Assembly (NCBI GenBank): GCA_007844125.1
Contig: CM017571.1
Coordinates: 4,820,448-4,884,447 of the forward strand
Direction of reading: 5' to 3'
DNA from: Sinonovacula constricta
Lineage: Eukaryota; Mollusca; Bivalvia; Cardiida; Solecurtidae
DNA: 64,000 nt
Below, in pieces: positions 11,519 to 24,720 of this stretch (positions are counted from its first letter, which is position 1; the number at the start of each line of letters is the position of its first letter). The translations under genes were made by a program, and so were the position numbers. The notes beneath the pieces were generated by a model. That model saw nothing but the letters and a program-made list of their open reading frames with translations, was not told the origin of the DNA and ran no database searches.

Positions 11519-13572
11519 TGGATTATAGTGTCTATCATCTCTCATGGATTATAGTGTCTATCATCTACCATGGATTATAGTGTCTATCATCTCTCATGGA
11601 TTATAGTGTCTATCATCTACCATGGATTATAGTGTCTATCATCTCTCATGGATTATAGTGTCTATCATCTCTCATGAATTAAAGTGTCTATCATCTCTCA
11701 TGGATTATAGTGTCTATCATCTCTCATGGATTATAGTGTTTATCATCTCTCATGGATTTTAGTGTCTATCATCTCTCATGGATTTTAGTGTCTATCATCT
11801 CCCATGAATTAAAGTGTCTATCATCTCCAATGAATTATAGTGTCTATCATCTACCGTGGATTATAGTGTCTATCATCTCCCAGGGATTATAGTGTCTATC
11901 ATCGCCCAGGGATTATAGTGTCTATCATCTCCGATGGATTATAGTGTCTATCATCTCCCAGGGATTATAGTGTCTATCATCTCTCATGGATTTTAGTGTC
12001 TATCATCTCCCATGAATTAAAGTGTCTATCATCTCCCATGAATTATAGTGTCTATCATCTCCCATGAATTAAAGTGTCTATCATCTCCCAGGGATTATAG
12101 TGTCTATCTTCTCTCATGGATTTTAGTGTCTATCATCTCCCAGGGATTATAGTGTCTATCATCTCTCATGGATTATAGTGTCTATCATCTCCGATGGATT
12201 ATAGTGTCTATCATCTCCCGTGGATTATAGTGTCTATCATCTCCCAGGGATTATAGTGTTTATCATCTCCCAGGGATTATAGTGTCTATCATCTCCCAGG
12301 GATTATAGTGTCTATCATCTCTCAGGGATTATAGTGTCTATCATCTCTCATGGATTTTAGTGTCTATCATCTCTCATGGATTTTAGTGTCTATCATCTCT
12401 CATGGATTATAGTGTCTATCATCTCCCATGAATGAAAGTGTCTATCATCTCCAATGAATTATAGTGTCTATCATCTCCCATGAATTAAAGTGTCTATCAT
12501 CTCCAATGAATTATAGTGTCTATCATCTCCAATGAATTAAAGTGTCTATCATCTCCAATGAATTATAGTGTCTATCATCTCCCGTGGATTATAGTGTCTA
12601 TCATCTCTCATGGATTATAGTGTCTATCATCTCTCATGAATTATAGTGTCTATCATCTCTCATGAATTATAGAGTCTATCATCTCCGATGGATTATAGTG
12701 TCTATCATCTCTCATGGATTATAGTGTCTATCATCTCTCATGGATTATAGTGTCTATCATCGCCCATGGATTATAGTGTCTATCATCTCCCATAGATTAT
12801 AGTGTCTATCATCTCCCGTGGATTATAGTGTCTATCATCTCTCATGGATTATAGTGTCTATCATCTACCATGGATTATAGTGTCTATCATCTCTCATGGA
12901 TTATAGTGTCTATCATCTCTCATGGATTATAGTGTCTATCATCTACCATGGATTATAGTGTCTATCATCTCTCATGGATTATAGTGTCTATCATCTCCCA
13001 TAGATTATAGTGTCTATCATCTCTCATGGATTATAGTGTCTATCATCTCTCATGGATTATAGTGTCTATCATCTCCCAGGGATTATAGTGTCTATCATCT
13101 CCCATGGATTATAGTGTCTATCATCTCCCAGGGATTATAGTGTCTATCATCTCCCATGAATTATAGTGTCTATCATCTCCCGTGGATTATAGTGTCTATC
13201 ATCTCCCGTGGATTATAGTGTCTATCATCTCCCAGGGATTATAGTGTCTATCATCTCCCAGGGATTATAGTGTCTATCATCTCCCATGAATTAAAGTGTC
13301 TATCATCTCCCATAAATTAAAGTGTCTATCATCTCCAATGAATTATAGTGTCTATCATCTCTGATGGATTATAGTGTCTATCTTCTCCCATGGATTAAAG
13401 TGTCTATCATCTCTCATGGATTATAGTGTCTATCTTCTCTCATGGATTATAGTGTCTATCATCTCTCATGGATTATAGTGTCTATCATCTCCTATGGACT
13501 ATAGTGTTTATCATCTCCCATGAATTATAGTGTTTATCATCTCCCATGAATTATAGTGTTCATCATCATCTC
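11519..13572. repeat. 26-bp minisatellite, about 79 copies
   Basis: The unit is ATTATAGTGTCTATCATCTC plus a variable TCATGG/CCATGA/CCAGGG end. Most variation is confined to the last six bases. The unit is not a multiple of three, so no long frame arises. The array decays at the right edge (CATCATCATCTCCCATAG). Confidence 0.97.
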
Positions 13573-14731
13573 CCATAGTTACATTTAGAATATTTCGTTG
13601 ACCGGTAAAAATGTTTTTATATGTTACTAAATGGGAGAATGTGATTTACTAAAACTATTACACTTCATCGACAAGGACAACGTATTAAATTAAATGTTGA
13701 CAATCTTTAAAATGAACAGTTTCTTGAGAAAGTTTATTTGATCTTTTAGAGCTCGTTTCTTAAGGCTAAACTTTATTTATAGACTGTACAATAATATAAA
13801 TGTTAATGCGCGCTTTCATTGAAAATAATTTGTTGGTTATATATTAATTATTCACAAAATATCGACTTACTTTTCAATTAATTAACACAACCGCGCGAAA
13901 GCAATCGAATGCACACGCACATGCAATGTACATACACACTAACAGAAAGATCATTACACTGAAAACACGACAAACAAGATTAAAAGTAGTAAGTAACTAA
14001 CATTTGTTTCAGTACGTGCACAGACACTCTCGTTTGCAAGTTTGTAATCTACCAAACAGTGGTATTGACAAGCTGGAGATGTTCTAGCCAATTGTATTGT
14101 TGCTTTTTGCTGTAAGTTGATGAGTAAACCACGAGAGAGAAAAATAAAATGGTGTATATTGCAGACAGGCCATCTTTCTTTATTGAGAAGCAATGCTTTA
14201 TCCTCCTGGTAATCATAGCAAAATGTCTCGACATCATCTCTTTTTGATTGTTCTGACATTAAAAAAGATTAATTAATAGTTGAACAACTGACGGAAAACG
14301 ATGCAGATAGTTGTATGCTTCAGATTGTAAAACTATATAAATTATAGGATGACTTCAATAAGAGTTTTAATAATATAACTTTTAAGCTTATGAAGGAATT
14401 TAAATGTAGGTTTGTTACAGCATATTGGTTTATATTCGCATTTTCTTTTCATTAACACGGCTACAGATACAAGTTGATAGGCAAAGTGGTAATAGAAATA
14501 CATGCAAGTGTTCTACTTGAACACAACACGTACTTATAAAGTACATGTGGATTTAGTATATAAGAGGAAATATAGAAAAATACAATATTTATTGAATAAA
14601 CAAAAACTTTTCCATTATATTTGCATGTTCTAAAATTTAAAGATACGCGAGATCAAGACGTTACATTATTATGTTCTACTAGCTAAATGGACAGACAAGA
14701 TATCAAGACCTTACATTTGTATGTTTTAACT
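13573..14731. other. No gene recognised
   Basis: AT-rich unique sequence. The minus-strand frame at 14259-13954 (101 residues, ending in a hydrophobic tail) has no recognised domain and could be chance. Confidence 0.45.
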
Positions 14732-16812
14732 GTTAAATAGACGTTACACTTGTATGTTGAAGCAGTTAAAGAAACAAGATTTCAAAAAGTAACACTTGTA
14801 TGTTGTAGCAGTTAAAGAAACAAGATTTCAAAAAGTAACACTTGTATGTTGAAGCAGTTAAAGAAACAAGATTTCAAAAAGTAACACTTGTATGTTGTAG
14901 CAGTTAAAGAAACAAGATTTCAAAAAGTAACACCTGTATGTTGTAGCAGTTAAAGAAACAAGATTTCAAAAAGTAACACTTGTATGTTGAAGCAGTTAAA
15001 GAAACAAGATTTCAAAAAGTAACACTTGTATGTTGTAGCAGTTAAAGAAACAAGATTTCAAAAAGTAACACTTGTATGTTGAAGCAGTTAAAGAAACAAG
15101 ATTTCAAAAAGTAACACTTGTATGTTGTAGCAGTTAAAGAAACAAGATTTCAAAAAGTAACACTTGTATGTTGTAGCAGTTAAAGAAACAAGATTTCAAA
15201 AAGTAACACTTGTATGTTGAAGCAGTTAAAGAAACAAGATTTCAAAAAGTAACACTTGTATGTTGTAGCAGTTAAAGAAACAAGATTTCAAAAAGTAACA
15301 CTTGTATGTTGAAGCAGTTAAAGAAACAAGATTTCAAAAAGTAACACTTGTATGTTGTAGCAGTTAAAGAAACAAGATTTCAAAAAGTAACACTTGTATG
15401 TTGTAGCAGTTAAAGAAACAAGATTTCAAAAAGTAACACTTGTATGTTGTAGCAGTTAAAGAAACAAGATTTCAAAAAGTAACACTTTTATGTTGTAGCA
15501 GTTAAAGAAACAAGATTTCAAAAAGTAACACTTGTATGTTGTAGCAGTTAAAGAAACAAGATTTCAAAAAGTAACACTTGTATGTTGTAGCAGTTAAAGA
15601 AACAAGATTTCAAAAAGTAACACTTGTATGTTGTAGCAGTTAAAGAAACAAGATTTCAAAAAGTAACACTTGTATGTTGTAGCAGTTAAAGAAACAAGAT
15701 TTCAAAAAGTAACACTTGTATGTTGAAGCAGTTAAAGAAACAAGATTTCAATAAGTAACACTTGTATGTTGTAGCAGTTAAAGAAACAAGATTTCAAAAA
15801 GTAACACTTGTATGTTGAAGCAGTTAAAGAAACAAGATTTCAATAAGTAACACTTGTATGTTGTAGCAGTTAAAGAAACAAGATTTCAAAAAGTAACACT
15901 TGTATGTTGTAGCAGTTAAAGAAACAAGATTTCAAAAAGTAACACTTGTATGTTGTAGCAGTTAAAGAAACAAGATTTCAAAAAGTAACACTTGTATGTT
16001 GTAGCAGTTAAAGAAACAAGATTTCAAAAAGTAACACTTGTATGTTGTAGCAGTTAAAGAAACAAGATTTCAAAAAGTAACACTTTTATGTTGTAGCAGT
16101 TAAAGAAACAAGATTTCAAAAAGTAACACTTGTATGTTGTAGCAGTTAAAGAAACAAGATTTCAAAAAGTAACACTTGTATGTTGTAGCAGTTAAAGAAA
16201 CAAGATTTCAAAAAGTAACACTTGTATGTTGTAGCAGTTAAAGAAACAAGATTTCAAAAAGTAACACTTTTATGTTGTAGCAGTTAAAGAAACAAGATTT
16301 CAAAAAGTAACACTTGTATGTTGTAGCAGTTAAAGAAACAAGATTTCAAAAAGTAACACTTGTATGTTGTAGCAGTTAAAGAAACAAGATTTCAAAAAGT
16401 AACACTTGTATGTTGTAGCAGTTAAAGAAACAAGATTTCAAAAAGTAACACCTGTATGTTGTAGCAGTTAAAGAAACAAGATTTCAAAAAGTAACACTTG
16501 TATGTTGTAGCAGTTAAAGAAACGAGATTTCAAAAAGTAACACCTGTATGTTGAAGCAGTTAAAGAAACAAGATTTCAAAAAGTAACACCTGTATGTTGA
16601 AGCAGTTAAAGAAACAAGATTTCAAAAAGTAACACCTGTATGTTGAAGCAGTTAAAGAAACAAGATTTCAAAAAGTAACACCTGTATGTTGAAGCAGTTA
16701 AAGAAACGAGATTTCAAGAAGTTACACTTGTATGTTGTAGCAGTTAAAGAAACGAGATTTCAAGAAGTTACACTTGTATGTTGTAGCAGTTAAAGAGACC
16801 AGATATCAAGAC
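14732..16812. repeat. 46-bp minisatellite, about 45 copies, with higher-order pattern
   Basis: The unit is GTAACACTTGTATGTTGTAG plus CAGTTAAAGAAACAAGATTT and CAAAAA. Two variants (GTTGTAGCAG = T, GTTGAAGCAG = A) are ordered non-randomly: from about 14743 to 15432 the order is ATATT three times, a 230-bp five-unit period. The middle is mostly T units, with a CTTTTATG variant at 15479, 16077 and 16261. The right end has A units with CCTG. More decayed units occur at both margins. Confidence 0.97.
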
Positions 16813-17789
16813 GTCACAATTTCAGAATTGTTCGATAGGGTGTTATACATTTCATGGTAAAAATGGAAGCAATGTTTTGTCAACTGTGGATATTTTTGCA
16901 AATATTCACAGCTACAGACATACAGCTGAAAATAATCACTTCAGCAGTCAATTATTGTGTCTAGGTTAGAGGTATGGGAGCTAGCCGAATACTAGTTCTA
17001 CCTGCAATATGCCTTCTCCTGCAGCTGTATGCAACTATTCAGATTTAGAGGGCAGTCCTGTCATTTTGAAATAGTTTTGATGTAAATCAATTAAATAGGT
17101 ACTGTTTATGCTAAAATAGACTAACAATCAAATAAAAAGTCTCTTTTCATTTTGATGCATTTTAGCGAAGCACGAAGTATATAGTTAACAAGGAGTACAT
17201 GCGATGAATAATGCAGACCGTTATCGAAATATAAATATACTGAAGGAAAAAAGTTTAGCAAGTTCAGAGAGGATTGACTCCTAGGGAACCCACGGAGTAT
17301 CGTCCGTTTTGCTGCGCACGTACTGCACGGGATTTTCATGAAAGTTACGTTTCACGCTTACATAAAGGCGCAGTTTTAAAAAAGGGAGTTGAGGGGTGGG
17401 GTGGGGGGGTGGGGGGGGGGGGAGGGGGTATCATGTTCTCAATGGATGGCCACAATTGGTCAATACGGAAACGTTTAAGTCACTTTCATTTTTAGGTAAA
17501 ACTAAAGTCGTAAAAAACGTGCTAAACAGTTTTCCTTCAGTATATGAACAATGTAGAAACATAGGGTCGCCCATGTGACTGCGTTATCAAACTTAATGAA
17601 GGATCGATGTATATTCTCTACTGTTCCTATTCTAGACATCAGACTCCTTGCTAATTGTAGCTTTTGTAAACGTTGCTATTGTAAAAAATTGCCATTATAT
17701 CAGACTATGCCTTCGCTAGTACCTGCCGCTATATGCATGTAAAGAGAAGAACTAACTTAGAAATAGCACAGGAATCGACAACTTAAACA
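16813..17789. other. No gene recognised; contains a G-rich tract
   Basis: AT-rich unique sequence apart from the G tract at 17384-17429. Short frames spanning the G tract are compositional artefacts. Confidence 0.5.
17384..17429 (+). repeat. G-rich tract with G-quadruplex potential
   Basis: Several runs of four or more G separated by one or two bases (GAGGGGTGGGGTGGGGGGG and onward). It satisfies the simple four-run quadruplex pattern. Length may be unreliable in assembly. Confidence 0.8.
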
Positions 17790-18204
17790 TAGGGATGTAA
17801 ATCGAATCCTAATACGATATTCGAATATTCGTTAAGTGTATTCGAATAATAATTCGGAACAAATTAAATCAGAGTGGTACATAACAAGATATTTTTTTTT
17901 CATTACGTTTATTGTGTTTTGTCTTTGTAAAGTATATTATTTCTGCGATAATTGACATTACTGGCCTCATGTTATGCAGAAGAGGCGGTGGATTTATAAT
18001 TTCAGCATAGCATATAAATTTAAAACGCTGATATCTTCTTCTAAAATACAAACGGCAATATTATCAATCCGCCATTATCCTGTTTATAGTGAAGGGCCAG
18101 AAGTGATGCTACTTTACTCGGCGAGCGTTAATTTACAAGCGAATTACGGTCAGTGATGAATGTTAGTAAATGCTCCTTAACAATTAATATTATAATGGAC
18201 ATTT

Positions 18205-21163
18205 AAAATATTATGGAAAACAATACACTTATCAATCTGGGTTAAGTTCCCGCACCTATGTATCTACACAAGGGTCATCAATTATAGACTATGTACCTGC
18301 CAGTGAATGTGATTTGTCGTGCATTCTTGATTTTGTTGTTGGCCCGTCAACACCCTAGAGTGACCATGTACCGCTATCCTTGACATTTTGCTTCATTAAA
18401 TAGGGAAAAGACTCAATTTAAATAGAATGTTGATTTAAGAAATGAATTCCGTTCATCATTAATTGGCAGATTGCCAGAGTTAAATAACATTGTTCATACA
18501 TGTTATGAGCGTCAACCTAACCAGTAAATGATACAGTTCAGCGATTTACAGATGTCCTAAGGAGTGTTGCCGATCCATTGTTTTGTAAAAATGTGTTGTA
18601 TAAATATAATTCAACCTTTAATGTTAACACGCCTTCAAAAAATAAAGAATTGTATACGATTTAAACTGTTTCGAGGCAAAATAGGCTTATGATACTGCAT
18701 TAAATAATTTTAAATAATTTAACACTTATTGTAGTAGGAAAATGTTATTAGAAAATAAAAACGATTATAAAAATATTGTGCGTATGAAGAAGAGAAATCA
18801 TACAGTTACAAAGTTTAAAAATATAGAACTCCTGAAGCATGGAAAGCCAAAAGATTTTTGGAAATATTTTTTAAAAATAAAGTCAAACGTTGATAGCGTG
18901 CTAACAGTTGATGCTTTTTACGAATACTTTTCTAACCTAGAAAAAATATATTCCAGACAACTGAGTCAAATTCTGAGAATTTCTGTAAAACGCATGATTT
19001 TAAAAGCGATTTCAACGAACAATTAGATTATCCTTTTACATGTAAAGAAATTGATAATTGAAATAAATGCTGTAAAAAAATTAAGAACGAACAAGACGTA
19101 TGGACTTGACTGTATTTATAATGAATATCTTAATGAAAGTGTTGATATTTTATGCCCATACATTTGTGATATTTTCAATATGAATCTCGATTCAGGCCAT
19201 TTTCCTGACCAATGGAAAGAAAGTATTATAACTCCATTGCATAAAAGGGAGATAAGCATGACGTAAATAACTATCGGGGGATAACCCTGTTAAGTCGTCT
19301 CTCTAAGCTTTTAACGTCTATTTTAAACAAACGAATCTACGAATTTTGTATAATATTTGATAAAATACCAGATACTCAGTTTGGCTTTAGAAAAGGTTAT
19401 TCTACGGTAGATACCATTTTTATTTTAAATTCTGCTATTAATCACTTTTTGGGTAAAAAGAAACGTTTATATGTCGCCTTTTTAGATCTTAATAAATTTT
19501 ATGATAGTATCTATAGAAACGGGCTCTTCTATAAGCTGTTCAAATCAGGAATCAATGAAAAAGTGTTACACATTTTAAAAGACATGTATGCATCTGTACG
19601 ATCTTGTGTTAAACGTTTTGGTTGTATGTCTGATTTCTATGATAGTTTTTTCGGCCTAAAACAAGTGGAGACAATTTCACCAATTTTAGCTCACTATTTT
19701 AAGAAGATCTAGAAGCATATATACTGGAGAATGGTGGTAAAGGTATTAATATGTATGATTTTATGTTAACTGCAATTCTTTTTGCAGACGATATGGTATT
19801 TTTTGCGGAAACGCCTGAGAATTTAAAAAAAAACTCGATGTGTTTTATGACTAGTGTTGTAAATGGGGACTGGAAGTGAACTGTGACAAAACTAAAATCG
19901 TAGTTTTCGGAAACGAGGCAATTTATTGGATGGTGAAACCTGGACATACAATGATAGCGTTATTGAAACAGTAAATGATTTTAATTATTTAGAAACTGTT
20001 TTAACTACACAGGGTCCTTTGCATTACATAATGAGTATATCACTGGCAAATCATTAAAAGCGCTAAATGTTTTATTATTCAATTGTAATCAAGTCCCTAT
20101 TAAGCCAAAAAATGTATGCGAGTTGTTTGACGATTTGTTGGATCAATTCTAAACTATGCTACAGAAATATGGGGTTTTACTAAAGCAAAATCAATTGAGA
20201 GGGTACATCTTGAATTTTGCAAAAGGATTTTAAATGTCCGTAGCAGTGTACGGTGAACTAGAAAGATATCCTTTATATATATCCCGTTATGTTAAGATTT
20301 TCAAATACTGGAGTTAGCTAGTGAAAAGCCAAAACTCTATTTTAAGCAAATGCTACGAAATAGCTTTTGAAGATTGTTATAATGGGAAAAGAAATTGGAT
20401 ATTTATTTTATAAGAAGTTATTAGATAACTATGGATTTTTATACTTATTTAATAACACGGAAATGGTGGATATAAAATGTTTCCAAGATTATTTAAAAGA
20501 ACAGTAAACAGACTGTTTTGTCCAAGATTGGCTTGCGTCTGTAGGACGCAGTCCAGTTCTGGAAAAATATAAGAACTTCAAAAATATTTCTAAATATGAA
20601 ATATAACTTGATCTACTACCTTTTGATTTACGATTCTTTTTTAACAAGATTAACAATATCATCTCATTCTTTGAAAATACAAATAGGTCGTTTTCGGAAA
20701 TAATTTTATAGCAAAAAACGAACGATATTGCCCATGTTGTAATACAAGGGATATCGAAGACATATATCATTTTGTACTTATATGTCCATTATATAAAACC
20801 CTACGCAAAAGTATATTGATTCTTATTTATATAATAGACCATCTGTTTACAAATTAAATATATTAATGTCAACTCAAGTTAATACAGCTTTTTTAAATAT
20901 TGCTAATTTTATAAAGCAAGCCTTTAATATAAGAAAAAAAACTACTTTACTATGTAAATGCTGATTTTTCTGTTATAACTATAATATCAACTATACACTT
21001 ATAATAATGATTTACTCTCCAAAAGTTCCATGTTCATTGTTATATTTGTAAAATTGTGATTGTATCACGTGACTGTTGTATTTTATTGTGTGAATGTATG
21101 TTTGTATCAAATGATGTACGTGTGTACAAATCTCAATAAACGATGTTCTGTTCTGTTCTGTTC
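18205..21163 (+). pseudogene. LINE fragment with endonuclease end, RT and 3' tail, plus strand
   Basis: It begins inside the endonuclease domain: RTYVSTQGSSIIDYV near 18255-18300, then a stop and SDHVPL near 18360. FWKYF follows near 18858. RT fingers and palm come next: TYGLDCIYNEYLN near 19098, WKESIITPLHK near 19213, YVAFLDLNKFYDSIYR near 19470, and the catalytic box LFADDMVFF near 19777-19804, where both aspartates are kept. A C-terminal cysteine/histidine cluster (CPCC...HFVLICP) lies near 20730-20790. It ends with AATAAA and a (TGTTC)n tail at 21144-21163. Frameshifts and stops split the frame, and the 5' part is missing. The tail matches the fragments at 9559 and 63230, defining one family. 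Confidence 0.85.
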
Positions 21164-21689
21164 AGATGACCTGCAAAACCCCATATAATTTACATATTAA
21201 TTGGCCACATTAAAATTGAGTGTCATTTTGCTACGTCTTGTACTTCGTACAACAACATTTACAGCTTAAAGACATGTTGCGTAAATAATGACTTATTTGT
21301 TTTAACATATGACGTGTTAAATTAAAGTAGATATTTAAGATCCTTTTTATGTTAACATATCAACTTAATGAGACCGCATTATGATTTTATTAGATGAAAT
21401 TATAAAACAAATACAAAGTAGCTCACAATTTTAACATTTTACTCTACTAAACATAAACAACGAATAACCACAAACAGTCAATTATGTTCTATGAACTAAC
21501 TTATCTTATAAATTACATTAATATGTCAAGTCGGTGTTTTCAAAGGGACTAGATGCAGGTGATACTGGATCGAGTGTAAGGCAAAACCATACAGGTTCTA
21601 TTTACAGTCATTTTAGAGTCTTGATTGGTTGGTTGTCGGATTGATGTTAAATTGTGATTAGCTGATTATCGCTAAGAATATCACTTGGA
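21164..21689. other. Spacer between two LINE fragments
   Basis: AT-rich with no recognised motif. It may belong to the host element of 17790-23478 or to the 5' part of the next LINE copy. Confidence 0.4.
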
Positions 21690-22665
21690 CGTTTTGGATC
21701 AACCCCATGTCAGTATCAGAACCAAATCGGTTTTGCAAAGTCTTCAAAAGAAGACTAATTGATTGCTTTATGCAAAATTGGAAAGAGAATATTAATAATA
21801 GCCTTAATATCCTTAATATCTTATAATTACTTTAAAAGTAAATTTGAGTTCGAATACTACTTAGATGCAGTACCAACAGATTTAAGAATTTACATCTCCA
21901 AACTTAGGTTATCATCGCATCCACTAAGAATAGAGGTAGGAAGATATGGGAGAGATAGAGTTGAACAGAGAAATAGACTGTGTTTAATATATAACAATAA
22001 TGACATAGAAGACGAATATCATTTCCTATTTGTTTGTGAAAAATATTCCATGCTAAGAAAAAGATTTATTAACGAAAAATGGTATAAAAATTGCAGTATG
22101 TATAAATTTGTTATGTTTCTACAAACGAAAGATCGAAATGAGCTGATTAAACTGGGAAAATTTCTCAAACACGCCTTAACAATAAGACGAAATGTACTTT
22201 ATCGAAACTGTTAGTTGTTCCGCTTATGTATGTATATGCTTTTAGTTCCGAATGTACTAGTTTATCAACAGAGAGGACTGTCGTCAGAAAATGCGCCGTT
22301 GTAATTATTATTATCAATTAGAGTTTTACATACGTGACATTTAAAATTATCCAGCTATCAACTTAAAATGTTTGTAAAAGATTGTTGACGGTGTAGTTTC
22401 TGTTGGCTCTTGTCTTTTGATCTACTATTAAAATATTTGACTCACTAATTTCAAGATTTGTAAAGTGTTAGAATATTTATTACAATAATGCCTAGAAAGA
22501 AACCTGGAACCACATTTTTATATTACATAGTACAGTAGAAGAAAATGTTTTGTGATTTGGATATCTACTTATGCTATAACTTATTGTACAATATTTTTGT
22601 GTTTATGTTGCGACGAGGTACAATGTATGTACAAGTCATAAATAAAATCTAATCTAATCTAATCT
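21690..22665 (+). pseudogene. Second LINE 3' fragment with (CTAAT)n tail, plus strand
   Basis: The longest piece, 21759-22214 (151 residues), is the C-terminal region of a LINE polyprotein: LRIYISKLRLSSHPLRIEVG near residue 42, then C...IEDEYHFLFVCEKY, the conserved C/H-rich motif, and LKHALTIRRN near the end. The lead-in (RRLIDCFMQNWKENINNS near 21750) is in another frame, so there is a frameshift near 21800. The 3' UTR ends in AATAAA and (CTAAT)n at 22648-22665. The tail repeat differs from the (TGTTC)n family, so this is a separate LINE lineage. Confidence 0.85.
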
Positions 22666-24563
22666 TTATCCACAGTCAATGAGGGACATTTAGTTACCAA
22701 TACACAAGTGACCATTACTAACTGTGATTGACTAGTGTTAGGATTGCCCACAAGGTCAGAGGGTCTCGCACCAGACTTAAAGGAAGCTTATGCTCCAAGC
22801 ACTTGTGGGATTGCCTGACTGCTGATGGACTGCGGAAATTCCAACCAATATATACAAACAGTTTCAAAAATTGCAAGCTCGTGACGTTTATTGTTTGTTA
22901 TTTGGAGAGAAGGTTTCAAAAATACGGAGCAGAAATTCGCGGTGACAGAAAATAGCAAATGTCGCGCGTATGGGAATAAAATAACAATTATGAAGTAGAC
23001 TAAAAAACAGAAAATAATTACAATTAAAGTTTGTTTGACAGTGATCTAGTAGTGTTTTCCAAATAATAGAAGAAGCTCTGGTGGACTATTATCAACAAGA
23101 ATAGTCTAATATGTTATATTGCATTTATTACACGCAATCCCGACCGAAGTTGTATATTGTCACTCTTACGTAATTCGTGTAGCTGATTGGCAACTGTGCG
23201 TGATGAAGTGATCGCTGTTAATCAGATGGCAATTTCCAATCAGGAGACATGGCCCTACTTTATAGAACAGAACAGATTTTATACTAGAGCGAGCGCAATC
23301 ACATATCGCCAGCGTCTTTAGTCGTTTTGAGACAATGCGATAAACTAAAGAATTACCCTTTGAATTTGAAATTAAACTTAACATATGTGAACAACAATGA
23401 TAACATATTCGAATCCCAAGATGTCTATTCAAATACCGAAATGATAGTCTAATACTTAAATATTCGTCATCATCCCTACTAAAAAGAACTTATTTGATGA
23501 AAAAGAAAACTGTCACTTTTAAGAAATTTATTTCATGAGTTATAACTTTAATCAGCGGAAATGCGCATAGGAAAATACGTTCATACAATATTTGTCAACA
23601 AATATTTTTTTCAATGTCCCAGCCACTAACTAGTGTGAAGAAGTCATGCTTGCTGCACAGTCGTCGAAACAACATCCCTGCTTTTAGACTAGCGCGTGTA
23701 GTAAACGATGGTAACAACTAGCTCACTGAGATACATATGGACTTTTGCACCCAAGCGGCTCCCACAGAAAATTCAAGATAAGAACAAGAAAAAGAGCTAG
23801 GATGTGAGACACCCAAGGTGCCGTAGAGACCATGAGTTGTTAACAAGAAGATTAATATCATTGGAACTTAACACTCTCTTACACTGTCGATTAATTACAT
23901 AAACATTTGACATTAACGAATCATAACTGATTGGATTGTAGAGTATTTGCTACTTTGTTTTCCTTGTTCTCAGCTACATCAGTATTTATACGCTGCATTG
24001 CTAACATCGGTATACTCGGCTTTTTGTGTAAAACAATACTTCGCCAAACAGCTGAGAACTCCTATCAATGCCAGCTACTTTTATATAATTGCAAGCTACA
24101 CTTTATTGTTGCAAGCTACAATGTTAAACAACAGAATACACAATTCTTTTCTCTGAAACAGGTCTCACAGAATAGCTGCGATTTCCCGTTTATGCCAGCT
24201 ACACTGTCGTCCTCATAAAAAGGCACTCCATTAAAGACATCGCTCTCCAAAGCGGCGCCAATCAACCGAGATTTCTACAGTCTGTTGACGTATTACCTAC
24301 ATGTATATTGATAGGCTGAACGTAGATATAGAATTACAGAATAAAAACTGAAAAATGTTATCCAGGTCTTTTACAATTGAATAACAGTTTATATTGTGTA
24401 AATCTATAAGTCGAAAATCTAGAGTAACAAATAAACAGGAAATAAACTAGCAAAAAGACGATGAATAGCATGTATGTGATTTTCGGTGAATGAAAAAAGC
24501 ATTGCACAGTGTAACTTTTGTTTGTGTTCTGTTTTTGTTTTTTTACTCGTACCGACGCAATTA
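22666..24563. other. No host gene recognised
   Basis: Up to 23478 this is the right flank of the possible hAT-like unit. Beyond that it is unique AT-rich DNA. Overlapping plus-strand frames at 23931-24218 have no recognised motif. Confidence 0.45.
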
Positions 24564-24720
24564 TGGTCATACTGGCGACGTCCAGCTACTTATTAGAGGA
24601 GGGAGACCCCAGTCTAGGTAGAACCACTGGAAAATCCTCCCCACATGCTCGAACTCAAGCAGTGAGGTGTTGAGGAGTTTCGAGACAGCGACTCTAACCG
24701 CTTGGCCACGGGCGCCACGT
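24564..24720 (-). mobile_element. tRNA-derived SINE copy (Leu/Ser-like head), minus strand
   Basis: Read on the minus strand, the head is GGCGCCCGTGGCCAAGCGGT, a Leu/Ser-tRNA-like A-box region, and GAGTTCGAGC near 24650 is a B box. The body runs to AGTAGCTGGACGTCGC near 24570. The same body occurs at 46747-46912 and, as a fragment, at 25303-25350. Target duplications were not found. Confidence 0.75.

Larger units (their letters stand above)
17790..23478. mobile_element. Possible old hAT-like element boundaries enclosing two LINE insertions
   Basis: The left edge reads TAGGGATGTAAATCGAATCC with nearby ATTCGAATATTCG repeats. The right edge, reverse-complemented, reads TAGGGATGATGACGAATATT. TAGGGATG ends followed by repeated CGAATAT motifs are known from animal hAT families. 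The 8-bp flanks CTTAAACA and CTAAAAAG agree at five of eight positions, as a decayed target duplication might. Apart from the two nested LINE fragments, about 1.8 kb remains with no recognisable transposase. Confidence 0.35.

Noticed and set aside
13954..14259. Third member of the GKF/VPTF motif family
   Set aside because: Only scattered residues align; I could not separate it from chance.
17274..17578. Glycine-rich small proteins
   Set aside because: They are translations of the G tract at 17384-17429.
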